Source: JANYGA01 sp031420415 (lineage in GTDB: Bacteria > Vulcanimicrobiota > Vulcanimicrobiia > Vulcanimicrobiales > Vulcanimicrobiaceae). From it: a DNA stretch of 64,000 nucleotides. The notes beneath the pieces are model-generated. The model was not told the DNA's origin. It made no database searches and saw only the letters and a list, made by a program, of their open reading frames with translations. This document shows, piece by piece, positions 9,114 to 16,417 of this stretch. The stretch is from positions 62,001 through 126,000 of the forward strand of contig JANOMT010000029.1 in the NCBI GenBank assembly GCA_031420415.1. The letters are read 5' to 3'. The position numbers and the translations under genes are program-made. How positions within the stretch are numbered: position 1 is the stretch's first letter; every line of letters begins with the position of its first letter.

Positions 9114-9845
9114 ATGACTACCGCGACATCCCCTTTTCACATCCAGCGCGCCGCCGATCGTGCGACTTTCGATCATGGATGGCTGCAGACGAGCCATTCG
9201 TTTAGCTTCGCGGGATATCAAGACCCGAACAATCTCAATTGGGGAGCGCTCCGCGTCTTCAACGACGATGTCGTCGCGCCGGGTGAAGGTTTTGGCCGCC
9301 ATCCGCACCGGGATATGGAGATTCTTACGTACGTCCTCGATGGCGAACTCGAACATGCGGATTCGATGGGCAATCGGGGCATCGTCGCTGCGGGCGCCGT
9401 TCAATATTTAAGCGCCGGCACGGGCCTCACGCATTCGGAATCCAACGCCTCCAAAGAGCGACCCGTGCACTTCGTGCAGATGTGGGTGCTCCCGCAAGCC
9501 GCCGGCCTCGCGCCGCGCTACGGACAGGTCGATTTTACGATCGACGATCGACGCAATCGATGGCTCGCTATCGCGACGGGGCAACACGGGGTCGACGCAC
9601 CGATCGCGCTCTGGCAAGATGCGACAGCGTACGTTACACGGATCGAAGGTACGCTTGCGACGCGAACCATCTCGGCCGGGCGCAAGGCATTTCTCTTCAT
9701 CGCGAGCGGCGAGGTGACGTTCGGTGCGGAGACGCTGCAGAAAGGCGACGCCGTGCGGATCGCGGGCCCTCTTTCACTCGATCTCGCGGGCGCGGGCGAA
9801 GTCGTTCTCTGGGACGTGCCGCCGATGGAACGCGAAGCGGCCTGA
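9114..9845 (+). CDS. Pirin family protein (possible quercetin 2,3-dioxygenase)
   Basis: The start is set at ATG 9114 because GGAGAG lies 4 bases before it; the protein is then 243 residues. It is a bicupin: the N-terminal cupin has HPHRDMEILTYVLDGELEH and DSMGN, which supply the His/Glu metal ligands. The C-terminal cupin is more divergent (GRKAFLFIASGEVTFG). Pirins bind iron, and some, such as YhhW, oxidise quercetin in vitro. The physiological role here is unknown. It follows the TelA cluster on the same strand but has its own ribosome-binding site. Confidence 0.92.
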   Translation: MTTATSPFHIQRAADRATFDHGWLQTSHSFSFAGYQDPNNLNWGALRVFNDDVVAPGEGFGRHPHRDMEILTYVLDGELEHADSMGNRGIVAAGAVQYLSAGTGLTHSESNASKERPVHFVQMWVLPQAAGLAPRYGQVDFTIDDRRNRWLAIATGQHGVDAPIALWQDATAYVTRIEGTLATRTISAGRKAFLFIASGEVTFGAETLQKGDAVRIAGPLSLDLAGAGEVVLWDVPPMEREAA

Positions 9846-9857
9846 TCGCGCCGAGAC

Positions 9858-10937
9858 TTACGGGACGGAACGCACCGCTTTTCTTCGGACGGCGGCGTTT
9901 GCCAAACGCTGAGGTGAGAGCATGAAGGCGAGCCCGTGGAGACGCCGCTGCCAAGGATGACGATCGGAAAGTGGGACGTTGCGACGGAGCGCCTCGGTGA
10001 CGGGGTCGGGCCAGCGACGGGCGACGATCGAGCCGAGGCTCGCGGGATTCGAGAGAAATTCGCGGACGGCCCAGCGCTCGTCGAGACCGAGTTGCGCGGC
10101 TCGAGTCCACATCGCGAAGACCGCAGGGACGAGCCACCGAGGCAGGGCGCTCAGATACGGGGCGGCTTTCGGTGGTACGTCGCAGCCGAGTAAGTCGCGC
10201 GCCAGACCGATCGCACAGCCGATCCACTGGTCCTGCGCATGCATGTTTCCAACGCAACGCTCCCAGTCGAAATCGCTGCCGGCCGTTTCCACGGAGACCG
10301 CGATATCGCAGAGCCATAGCGGATTGCGGAAACTGTGTTTGAGCCCGTGAATGGCGATCGCGCGCAGGTGATCCTCGCGCGAGAGCACGCGGACGTTGCT
10401 GCCGGCGAACGGAAGTGTGCCGCTGCGGGCAAGCACATCGTCCCATCCGATCGCATCATAGCGTGAGATTTCCTCGTGAACGAAATCGACGATCGCGCCA
10501 CTCGTGTCGCCAGCGGCGACGACACGTTCGGCACGTCCCGCTTCGTCATCTCGGACGATGAAGTCGATATCTTCATAGGGACGCAGCGCTGTGTTCGGAT
10601 AGAGCCGCGCGAGATCCCAGCCCTTGAGGAGCACGGGTTCGATCGACGCGGCGCGCAGCAAACGCAGGAGCGATGCGAGCCGCGCCTGCTGGTGTTCGGC
10701 GTGCAGCGCATTGTAGCGGAATGTATCGTGTAGGACTTCGAGGCCCGGGATATCCGTGGGCGCTCGATCGCGTAGTCGCCACCAGAAAAGCGCGGCGGCA
10801 TTCGTTCGCGCGACGATCGGCAAGGCTCGCGCGATATCGCCCGTGGAGACCTCGAGCGGCGGTGGCGTCGATCGCCAGGAACCTGCGAGCACGCGGGCGA
10901 TCGTGCCCCCGATGTGTCGCGTTTCCGCGGCGTTCAC
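9858..10937 (-). CDS. Nucleotidyltransferase family protein (NTP_transf_5 type)
   Basis: This 359-residue protein starts at GTG 10937, two bases from the stop of the HPr-kinase-like gene. It carries LLKGWDLARLYPNTALRPYEDIDFIV, which is read as the NTP_transf_5 nucleotidyltransferase motif: a K-G segment, then R and a D-x-D pair that would bind the metal. The following helical region resembles other members found beside PqqD-like proteins in lasso-peptide and related peptide-modification clusters. It is the last gene of a three-gene unit with an HPr-kinase-like protein and a PqqD-Hint fusion. The nucleotide and target are unknown. It may adenylylate or otherwise modify the same target that the kinase acts on. 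Confidence 0.8.
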   Translation of the reverse strand: MNAAETRHIGGTIARVLAGSWRSTPPPLEVSTGDIARALPIVARTNAAALFWWRLRDRAPTDIPGLEVLHDTFRYNALHAEHQQARLASLLRLLRAASIEPVLLKGWDLARLYPNTALRPYEDIDFIVRDDEAGRAERVVAAGDTSGAIVDFVHEEISRYDAIGWDDVLARSGTLPFAGSNVRVLSREDHLRAIAIHGLKHSFRNPLWLCDIAVSVETAGSDFDWERCVGNMHAQDQWIGCAIGLARDLLGCDVPPKAAPYLSALPRWLVPAVFAMWTRAAQLGLDERWAVREFLSNPASLGSIVARRWPDPVTEALRRNVPLSDRHPWQRRLHGLAFMLSPQRLANAAVRRKAVRSVP

Positions 10938-10938
10938 G

Positions 10939-11769
10939 TCACGCCGGAAACCGTTTAGCGAGGAAGTCGATGACCTGCGACGTCTCGCCGCGGGTGCCTT
11001 TGATGAGCGCCGCGCCCGTTACGACGCGTTGCAGTGCTCCGAGCGCGGCTTCGGGAGCGTGTCGCGCCGACATCGTGTACTGCAACATCTCGAGCGCCGC
11101 GCGACCCGGCGTGACCGTGCGCGGACGGAAACGGCCACCCTTTTTGTACGTACAGAATGCGACGAGATCGATCGCGATGGGTTCGCTCCCCGCGACGCCT
11201 CCGATCTCGCCGACGGGGATTGACGTCTGCGTTCGTTCCCCTGGTTTACGCATTTGAAGTGGCCGAGGATAGGGATGCGCGAATCCGTCGCGATCGAGCA
11301 GCGCGTATTCATCGGAATAGTAGAGTGCGCCCGCGCGCACGAGTTCGGCGACGAGCGTCGTCTTACCGGCAAAACTGTAACCCGGTAACATGATGCCGCG
11401 CCCGTGAAAACGGACGACGCCCGCGTGAACGAACGTGTGGTGCGGCGCGCGTTCGGCGATCCGCATGATGAGGTGCGGTTCGAAGACCGCGAGCACGTCA
11501 TCGAGCGGTGCGGGGCCTGCGAGCCACGCGCAGTCGATGGTGAGACCGTAGAGTGCTTGCGAGGGATGCTTCCAAAAGGCGTACGACGCGGCGTCCCGCG
11601 TGCGTCGCATCCTCCGTGAGCCTACGGGAAGACCGGATTCGATCCGTTTGAGAATCGACGCTTCGCTCGCGCAAATCTCGATCGGGACGCCGTGCGCTGT
11701 GATGCAGAGACGTCGCGGTGGCGCCGCGACGTGCTCGGCCCTGGGTCTCACGTGATTGATAGATTTCAT
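10939..11769 (-). CDS. HPr-kinase-related protein of a PqqD-associated system
   Basis: This 276-residue protein has the P-loop GYSFAGKTTL at about residues 130-139, preceded by HAGVVRFHGRGIML. YSDEYALLD follows, where the Asp corresponds to the HPr kinase catalytic/Walker B region. This is the fold of HprK-related kinases that occur with PqqD-like proteins (the HPr-rel-A type systems). No HPr or PTS gene is nearby, so it is not the classical carbon-catabolite kinase. The N-terminal 110 residues are variable. It lies 43 bp after the PqqD-Hint gene and 1 bp before the nucleotidyltransferase gene. It probably phosphorylates a small peptide, protein or cofactor precursor. Confidence 0.8.
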   Translation of the reverse strand: MKSINHVRPRAEHVAAPPRRLCITAHGVPIEICASEASILKRIESGLPVGSRRMRRTRDAASYAFWKHPSQALYGLTIDCAWLAGPAPLDDVLAVFEPHLIMRIAERAPHHTFVHAGVVRFHGRGIMLPGYSFAGKTTLVAELVRAGALYYSDEYALLDRDGFAHPYPRPLQMRKPGERTQTSIPVGEIGGVAGSEPIAIDLVAFCTYKKGGRFRPRTVTPGRAALEMLQYTMSARHAPEAALGALQRVVTGAALIKGTRGETSQVIDFLAKRFPA

Positions 11770-11812
11770 AGGAGGCTGTCTTGCGCGGCAATATCGCTGG
11801 TGATCGATGCGG

Positions 11813-12700
11813 TTAATTTACTTTGACATTGTGTGACACGACACCACCGGTCAAGTACGTGTGTTCGTCCGTGGTCATCTCGAATAGGTACACGGGTTGC
11901 GACACGTTGCTGTAGGCGACGCTCACGATCGGGGATTCGACGGCGCGCCCGAGCCGCGGATCGTGGACCAGCAGTGGATCGCCAGGCGAGAATTCCGTCG
12001 CCTTGGTGCCGTCGCGATCGCCGAATCCGCGGATGAGCGGGTGGGTTGCGCTGCAACTGACGACTTCTCCGCTCTGCGTGACGAACGTATAGAAGCCGTC
12101 GGCCTGATATTCGTGAACGGTCGCGACGGTGCCCGGCACGAATGCGCCGGTGTCGGTACGGACACCTACGAGCTCGTCGCCCGCGGCGATGTCGATCGCG
12201 CGACCGATCCGTCCATCCGCGCGCAGAACGGGAGTCGCGAACAAGACGCAACCGCCACCGCCACCACCGTAACCACCGCCGCTCGGGGGCGGTGTCGATG
12301 TGCCGTAGGCTTTCGCGGCGGTCGGTGCGACGATTGAAGTCACGAGCGGCACGACAAGGGCGGCCGCGATTCCGGCGCGGCCGAAACGCGCGACGAGGCC
12401 TGCACGCGTGAGGCTCGCGTCTTCGGTGGCATTCCTAAAGCCAGTTTCGAGTAGACCGTCGGCGTAAAATCGCTCGAGCGCGAAGGTGACGAACGTGGCG
12501 TCGATCGGTGCATTCAGCGTCTGCGTAAGTCGCTCGGTCATCTCTGTGATGGTCGTGTTTCCGTCGCACATCTCCCACACGAGCGCGGAACTCGCGTTGA
12601 GGCAGAACGCCTTGGTTGTCGCATTATCGTAGACGAGCAGCTCGCCGTCGAGGTTCTTCACGATGAGGTCCGGGCGGACACGGGGTAACGACTCTTTCAC
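11813..12700 (-). CDS. PqqD-like domain fused through a membrane segment to a Hint (intein-like) domain
   Basis: This 295-residue protein starts at GTG 12700 with ACGGAG just upstream. Residues 6-88 are a PqqD-type peptide-binding domain (VRPDLIVKNLDGELLVYD, then LNASSALVWEMCDG). Residues about 100-131 form a signal-like hydrophobic helix ending TAAKA, and 137-150 are Pro- and Gly-rich. Cys151 then opens a Hint domain: ATPVLRADG, IDIAAGDELVG, a block-B-like SATHPL (His220) and a C-terminal VVSHN (His290-Asn291) followed by only four residues. All residues needed for N-to-S acyl shift and Asn cyclisation are present except that the +1 residue is Val. It may therefore cleave at Cys151 or join its N-terminal part to another molecule. 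The substrate is unknown. Confidence 0.82.
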   Translation of the reverse strand: MKESLPRVRPDLIVKNLDGELLVYDNATTKAFCLNASSALVWEMCDGNTTITEMTERLTQTLNAPIDATFVTFALERFYADGLLETGFRNATEDASLTRAGLVARFGRAGIAAALVVPLVTSIVAPTAAKAYGTSTPPPSGGGYGGGGGGCVLFATPVLRADGRIGRAIDIAAGDELVGVRTDTGAFVPGTVATVHEYQADGFYTFVTQSGEVVSCSATHPLIRGFGDRDGTKATEFSPGDPLLVHDPRLGRAVESPIVSVAYSNVSQPVYLFEMTTDEHTYLTGGVVSHNVKVN

Positions 12701-12774
12701 GTAGACTCCGTTCGAAAAGCAATGGAATGCATGGTCTCACCGTAAGCTCGTGAGCACCGCTCATAGCCCATGCT

Positions 12775-12786
12775 AATTGATCAATT
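12775..12786. repeat. Perfect 12-bp palindrome AATTGATCAATT
   Basis: The 12 bases are identical on both strands and lie 75 bp upstream of the PqqD-Hint start, in the promoter position. Such an AT-rich palindrome in a GC-rich genome suggests a dimeric repressor or activator site. No regulator is adjacent and no second copy was noticed. Confidence 0.45.
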
Positions 12787-12847
12787 GGGTTGAAAACAAG
12801 CGCCCAAAAAGGGGGATTGCGCGATTGGTTCGTGCCCTAACGAATCC

Positions 12848-12991
12848 TTACGATCGACCGAATATGTTTGTTGCTTTATCATCGACGAGCCTTCGCGAGA
12901 ACGAACATGCCATCGATTCACAACGACTCTGCTCGAAATGAGAAATTAACGTTCGATCGTGAGAAAGTACGACCGTTTTGGTTGCCGCCAT
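12848..12991 (-). CDS. Candidate small protein, 47 residues, upstream of the PqqD-Hint gene
   Basis: An ATG at 12991 opens a 47-codon frame ending in TAA, on the same strand as the PqqD-Hint gene and 147 bp before it. GAGG lies 11 bases upstream, which is far but possible. The peptide begins MAATKTVVLSHDR and contains two cysteines (ESMACSF and QSRCE). Because the neighbouring genes resemble a peptide-modification system lacking a precursor, this frame is the best-placed candidate substrate. There is no other evidence, and it may be non-coding. Confidence 0.2.
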   Translation of the reverse strand: MAATKTVVLSHDRTLISHFEQSRCESMACSFSRRLVDDKATNIFGRS

Positions 12992-13018
12992 GACGACAAA
13001 CGCCTCGTCGAACGTTAA
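12946..13018. repeat. 11-bp inverted repeat TTAACGTTCGA / TCGAACGTTAA
   Basis: The arms at 12946-12956 and 13008-13018 are exact reverse complements separated by 51 bases. Each arm contains the palindrome AACGTT, so the pair could be two operator half-sites or two copies of one site in opposite orientation. It lies just after the end of the disulfide reductase gene. There is no T-tract to suggest a terminator. Confidence 0.4.
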
Positions 13019-13035
13019 CGACGCCTGGTGCGGCG

Positions 13036-14394
13036 CTAGACGGCGTCGCTTGCGAACTGACGGGCCAGCGACGGTATCCCCTCACCGAACATCGGATGGA
13101 TGCCGACGAAACGGTCGATGTCGTGCCACGTCGCGCCGAGCTCGATCGCAAGGCCGATCGCGTGGACGAGCTCGCCCATTTCGTAACCCACGAACGTCGC
13201 GCCGATCACTTTTGCAGTCGCGTCGTCGATGACGAGACGCATGAAACCGTTCTCGAGATTCCACTCAGGACCACGGGCGACGTCTTCGAGTGCGAGCGTT
13301 TCCGCTCGCGCCCTGATGCCTTTTTCGAGCGCTGCGTGGAGCGTGAGCCCGGTGCGGGCGAGCTGTGGCTCGGTGAAGGTCGAATACGATAGCACGCGAT
13401 CGTCGCGCGTCCGAGGCGTGCCCGCGAGCGTCGATTCGAGGCGCCGATAATCTTCCCACGCGACGTGCGTGAAGGCGGGCTGACCCGCCACGTCGCCGAT
13501 CGCATAGACCCCCGGACACGTCGTTTGCAAATGCGCGTCGACGGCGATAAAACCGCTTTTGACGAGATCGATTTTCGAGCGATGCGGATGGAGATCGGCG
13601 GTGTTGGGCACGCGTCCGGTTGCGACGAGGAGGCCCTCGGCCTCGAGCGTCGCACCGCTCGAGAGTGTGAGCGTGAAGACGCCGGCACGATGCGAAACGG
13701 CCGTCGCATTTGCGCCGAGGACGACGGTCACGCCATCGGCTTCGAGACCCTTCGCAACCGCGACGCTCGCGTCGGGCTCCTCCCGATCCATGATGCGATC
13801 GCCGCTATTCACGATCGTGACCGCACAGCCGAGGCGTTGCGCGCCCTGCCCGAGTTCGAGCCCGATATAACCGCCGCCGATCACGAGCACGCGCGCGGGG
13901 AGCGTCTCTTGATCGAACCACGTCACGTTCGTGAGATAGGGCACGTCTGCGAGCCCGGCGATCGGTGGGAGCAGCGGGCTCGTCCCCGTATCGATGACGA
14001 CCGTCGTGCCGATGAATTCGCGATCGCCACCGGCAACCGTACGTTCCGCCGTAAACGCAGCGCTCGCGCGAACGAGTTCGATACCCGATTTCGCAACTTT
14101 CGCCTCGACACCATCGTGCCATTCGTCGCGAATTTTCCGAACGCGCGTCATCACCGCGCGTTGATCGACGCGCACCGTAACGTCGATGCCAAGCGGTTTC
14201 GCGAGTCGCGCGCGACCGGCGTTATGCGCGCTTGCCAGAAACGCTTTGGACGGCGTACACCCGTAGTTTACGCAGCTGCCCCCGAGGCGACCGCGCTCGA
14301 AGAGCACGACGCGCTTGCCCGCTTTCGCGTGCGCGACCGCGAGCGGAACGCCGCCTTGTCCGGCACCGATGACGATGAGGTCGACGTTTTCCAT
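13036..14394 (-). CDS. Mercuric-reductase / dihydrolipoamide-dehydrogenase-like FAD disulfide oxidoreductase
   Basis: This 452-residue protein is of normal length for class I pyridine nucleotide-disulfide oxidoreductases. It has an FAD-binding VDLIVIGAGQGGVPLA, the redox disulfide GGSCVNYGCTPSK, an NAD(P)H-binding VIGGGYIGLELGQGA, and a second FAD contact GVYAIGDVAG. The C-terminal dimer domain ends with IHPMFGEG, so the active-site His/Glu pair of the lipoamide-dehydrogenase type is present. There is no HMA domain or C-terminal Cys pair of true MerA. No 2-oxo acid dehydrogenase genes are near. The disulfide substrate is unknown; reduction of a low-molecular-weight thiol is possible. Confidence 0.88.
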   Translation of the reverse strand: MENVDLIVIGAGQGGVPLAVAHAKAGKRVVLFERGRLGGSCVNYGCTPSKAFLASAHNAGRARLAKPLGIDVTVRVDQRAVMTRVRKIRDEWHDGVEAKVAKSGIELVRASAAFTAERTVAGGDREFIGTTVVIDTGTSPLLPPIAGLADVPYLTNVTWFDQETLPARVLVIGGGYIGLELGQGAQRLGCAVTIVNSGDRIMDREEPDASVAVAKGLEADGVTVVLGANATAVSHRAGVFTLTLSSGATLEAEGLLVATGRVPNTADLHPHRSKIDLVKSGFIAVDAHLQTTCPGVYAIGDVAGQPAFTHVAWEDYRRLESTLAGTPRTRDDRVLSYSTFTEPQLARTGLTLHAALEKGIRARAETLALEDVARGPEWNLENGFMRLVIDDATAKVIGATFVGYEMGELVHAIGLAIELGATWHDIDRFVGIHPMFGEGIPSLARQFASDAV

Positions 14395-14421
14395 GCGCGC
14401 GACATTCGCGCGCGATGCGGA

Positions 14422-15261
14422 CTACCCGCCTTGAACGATAATGCGTTTCTCGGCGAAGCGCCACGCGATTGCCGCAAGGATCGCAAAGAGTACGATCCAA
14501 CCGACCTGCGCGGCGATCGCGGGAAACCATCCGCTTGGCGGCAGCTCGCCGATATAAATGCGCAACGGCGTCGAGTAAATCGAAGCGAAGGGCAAGCCCA
14601 TGACGATCGCGCCGAGGATGCCGGGAAAGAATTCGAGCGGTATGATCTGTCCGCTCAAGAGATCGGATGCCCAGCGGACCATCATCTGCATCGCGAACGC
14701 TTCCAGCGTCCAGAACGCGATGACGTTCATCAGGAAGTTCAAGAAAAAATTGACGAGATACCCGAGCACGAACGAAAGTGCGAATGCGACGAAGACCCCG
14801 GGCGATGGGACGTCGACGTGGACCAGGAGTAACGCAAAAGCGAGCGATGGGACGATCGTAAGCGCGTGAAAGATCGTCTGACCGATACCATCGCTAAACC
14901 AGTACAGGGGTTGCGAGATCGGCTTCATGAGGTCGGTTGCGATCGTGCCCTCACGGACTTTATCGCGGATGAGCCGAGTGCCGTCGACTTCGAGGACGAG
15001 CGACATCAAAAGAGCGACGGTCGCATACGTGATCATCGCGTGGAGTGGGATGCGCGACGGCGCGATATTCTGGCTGTAGAGCGCGGTCCAGAGCGAACGG
15101 AGCAAGTAGACCCGGAGCACGAGCGAGCCGATGCTCGTGAAGACTTCGACGCGATAGGTCGATTCGCGCGAGAACGCTTTGCGCGCGAATTCGAGATACG
15201 CCTCGAACGCGCTCGCGAACGTTCGTTCGCGCGTCGTGTCGCCGAACGCGATCTCGCTCAC
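14422..15261 (-). CDS. ABC-2 type transporter permease (COG4587-like)
   Basis: This 279-residue, six-helix membrane protein starts at GTG 15261, overlapping the stop of the ATPase gene. Its loop DKVREGTIATDLMKPISQPLYW is the counterpart of the VREG...LVRPL loop in the permease at 2700-3497. The two together match the paired permeases of COG4586/4587/3694 exporters. It is probably the inner-membrane channel half encoded with the ATPase. The second half is missing immediately downstream, where a flavoprotein gene sits instead. Confidence 0.87.
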   Translation of the reverse strand: MSEIAFGDTTRERTFASAFEAYLEFARKAFSRESTYRVEVFTSIGSLVLRVYLLRSLWTALYSQNIAPSRIPLHAMITYATVALLMSLVLEVDGTRLIRDKVREGTIATDLMKPISQPLYWFSDGIGQTIFHALTIVPSLAFALLLVHVDVPSPGVFVAFALSFVLGYLVNFFLNFLMNVIAFWTLEAFAMQMMVRWASDLLSGQIIPLEFFPGILGAIVMGLPFASIYSTPLRIYIGELPPSGWFPAIAAQVGWIVLFAILAAIAWRFAEKRIIVQGG

Positions 15262-16265
15262 GGCGTCGTCGTCACGAGCGGATCCGAGTAGCCTTCGACG
15301 TAGATGCGACGGATGATCGACTCGAGTTCGGGCTCTTCGATTGAGACATCGTTGACCGCGTAACGTTCGGTCACGCGCCGAATGAGTTGATCTGCGCTGA
15401 TCGCTTTGCGGTCGAAGCGTAGGCGCACGACGTTGCCTTCGCGCGATTCGAGTTCCGCATCTGCGACGGCGACGCGGCTAGGATCGCCCGCGAGCGAGAC
15501 GACGAGCGTTCGATGCGTGCCGTATTGCTCTTTGATGCCCTCAACGCCACCGTCGTAGATCACGCGGCCCTCATCGATGAGCACGATGCGTTTGCACAGC
15601 CGTTCGACGTCGGTGAGATCGTGCGTGGTGAGGATGAACGTCGTGCCCCGTTCGGCATTGACGCGCGCGACGAATTCGCGGATCGCTTCTTTGGCGAGTA
15701 CGTCCAGTCCGATCGTCGGTTCGTCGAGATAGACGATCCGCGGATCGTGCAGCATGGCTGCGGCAAAATCGCCGCGCATCCGTTGGCCGAGCGAGAGTTG
15801 GCGCACGGGCGTATTCATAAAATCGCCCATCTCCAAAAGTTCGGTAAACTCGGCCATATTCGCCTTGTAACGATCGCGCGGGACGGCGTAGATCGCGCGC
15901 AAGAGTTCGAACGATTCGACAAGCGGCAGATCCCAATAAAGCTGGCTGCGTTGGCCGAAGACGACGCCGATGTTGCGCGCATTCTTCTTTCGTTCGAGAT
16001 GCGGTACGAGCCCCGCGACATGAATCTCGCCCGAGGTCGGCACGAGAATGCCCGTAAGCATTTTGATCGTGGTCGATTTGCCCGCCCCGTTGGGGCCGAT
16101 GTAGCCGACGAGTTCGCCCGCTTCGAGCGACATCGTCACGCCTTCGACGGCCACGCGTTCGACGGTTTCGCGTGAAAAGAGCGTCTTGATCGCCCCGAGC
16201 GCGCCTGGCGTCCGCTTGACCGAACGAAAAACTTTGCGGAGGTCACGCGTCTCGATGATGGGCAC
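15258..16265 (-). CDS. ABC-2 exporter ATPase (COG4586-like)
   Basis: I use GTG at 16265, giving 335 residues that begin PIIETRDLRKVF, the normal start of this family. A longer in-frame extension upstream is arginine-rich and not conserved-looking. The Walker A motif is GYIGPNGAGKSTTIKML, the signature region is RQLSLGQRMRGDFAAAM (LSLGQ), and Walker B is RIVYLDEPTIGLDV. A C-terminal domain of about 80 residues follows. It powers export through the permease encoded by the overlapping next gene, presumably together with the one at 2700-3497. Confidence 0.9.
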   Translation of the reverse strand: MPIIETRDLRKVFRSVKRTPGALGAIKTLFSRETVERVAVEGVTMSLEAGELVGYIGPNGAGKSTTIKMLTGILVPTSGEIHVAGLVPHLERKKNARNIGVVFGQRSQLYWDLPLVESFELLRAIYAVPRDRYKANMAEFTELLEMGDFMNTPVRQLSLGQRMRGDFAAAMLHDPRIVYLDEPTIGLDVLAKEAIREFVARVNAERGTTFILTTHDLTDVERLCKRIVLIDEGRVIYDGGVEGIKEQYGTHRTLVVSLAGDPSRVAVADAELESREGNVVRLRFDRKAISADQLIRRVTERYAVNDVSIEEPELESIIRRIYVEGYSDPLVTTTP

Positions 16266-16417
16266 GAGCGCTCCGCTTCGGTGTCGCGACCTGACGTACT
16301 TGCCGGGGGTACTTCGGTGCAACCGGGCATCGGCGCTGCGCTGAACGTTTGGTGCCCGATATCGCGCTGGGGTCGTCTCACCGCGACAGAATGGCGAGAT
16401 TGCGCGTCTCATTGCCG

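Larger units (their letters stand above)
12701..13035. other. 335-bp intergenic region with palindromes, lower GC than surroundings
   Basis: This is the only gap longer than 300 bp in the window. It separates the PqqD-Hint gene from the flavin disulfide reductase gene, both on the minus strand. It is visibly richer in A and T than flanking genes. It contains a perfect 12-bp palindrome, a hairpin around 12783-12805, an 11-bp inverted repeat and small reading frames on both strands, none clearly a gene. It probably holds the promoter of the PqqD-Hint operon. No tRNA, IS end or clear terminator was seen. Confidence 0.6.

Noticed and set aside
10939..11769. True HPr kinase/phosphorylase (HprK)
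   Set aside because: No PTS genes nearby and only the P-loop region resembles HprK; context with PqqD favours the related kinase group.
12739..12764. GGTCTCACCGTAAGCTCGTGAGCACC as another bch-type operator
   Set aside because: The half-sites are in the opposite order (TCAC before GTGA) and the spacing differs, so it does not match the GGTGA-N6-TCACC element.
12907..12993. 28-codon plus-strand frame in the intergenic region
   Set aside because: No ribosome-binding site, wrong strand for the adjacent operon and overlapped by another small frame; too short to support.
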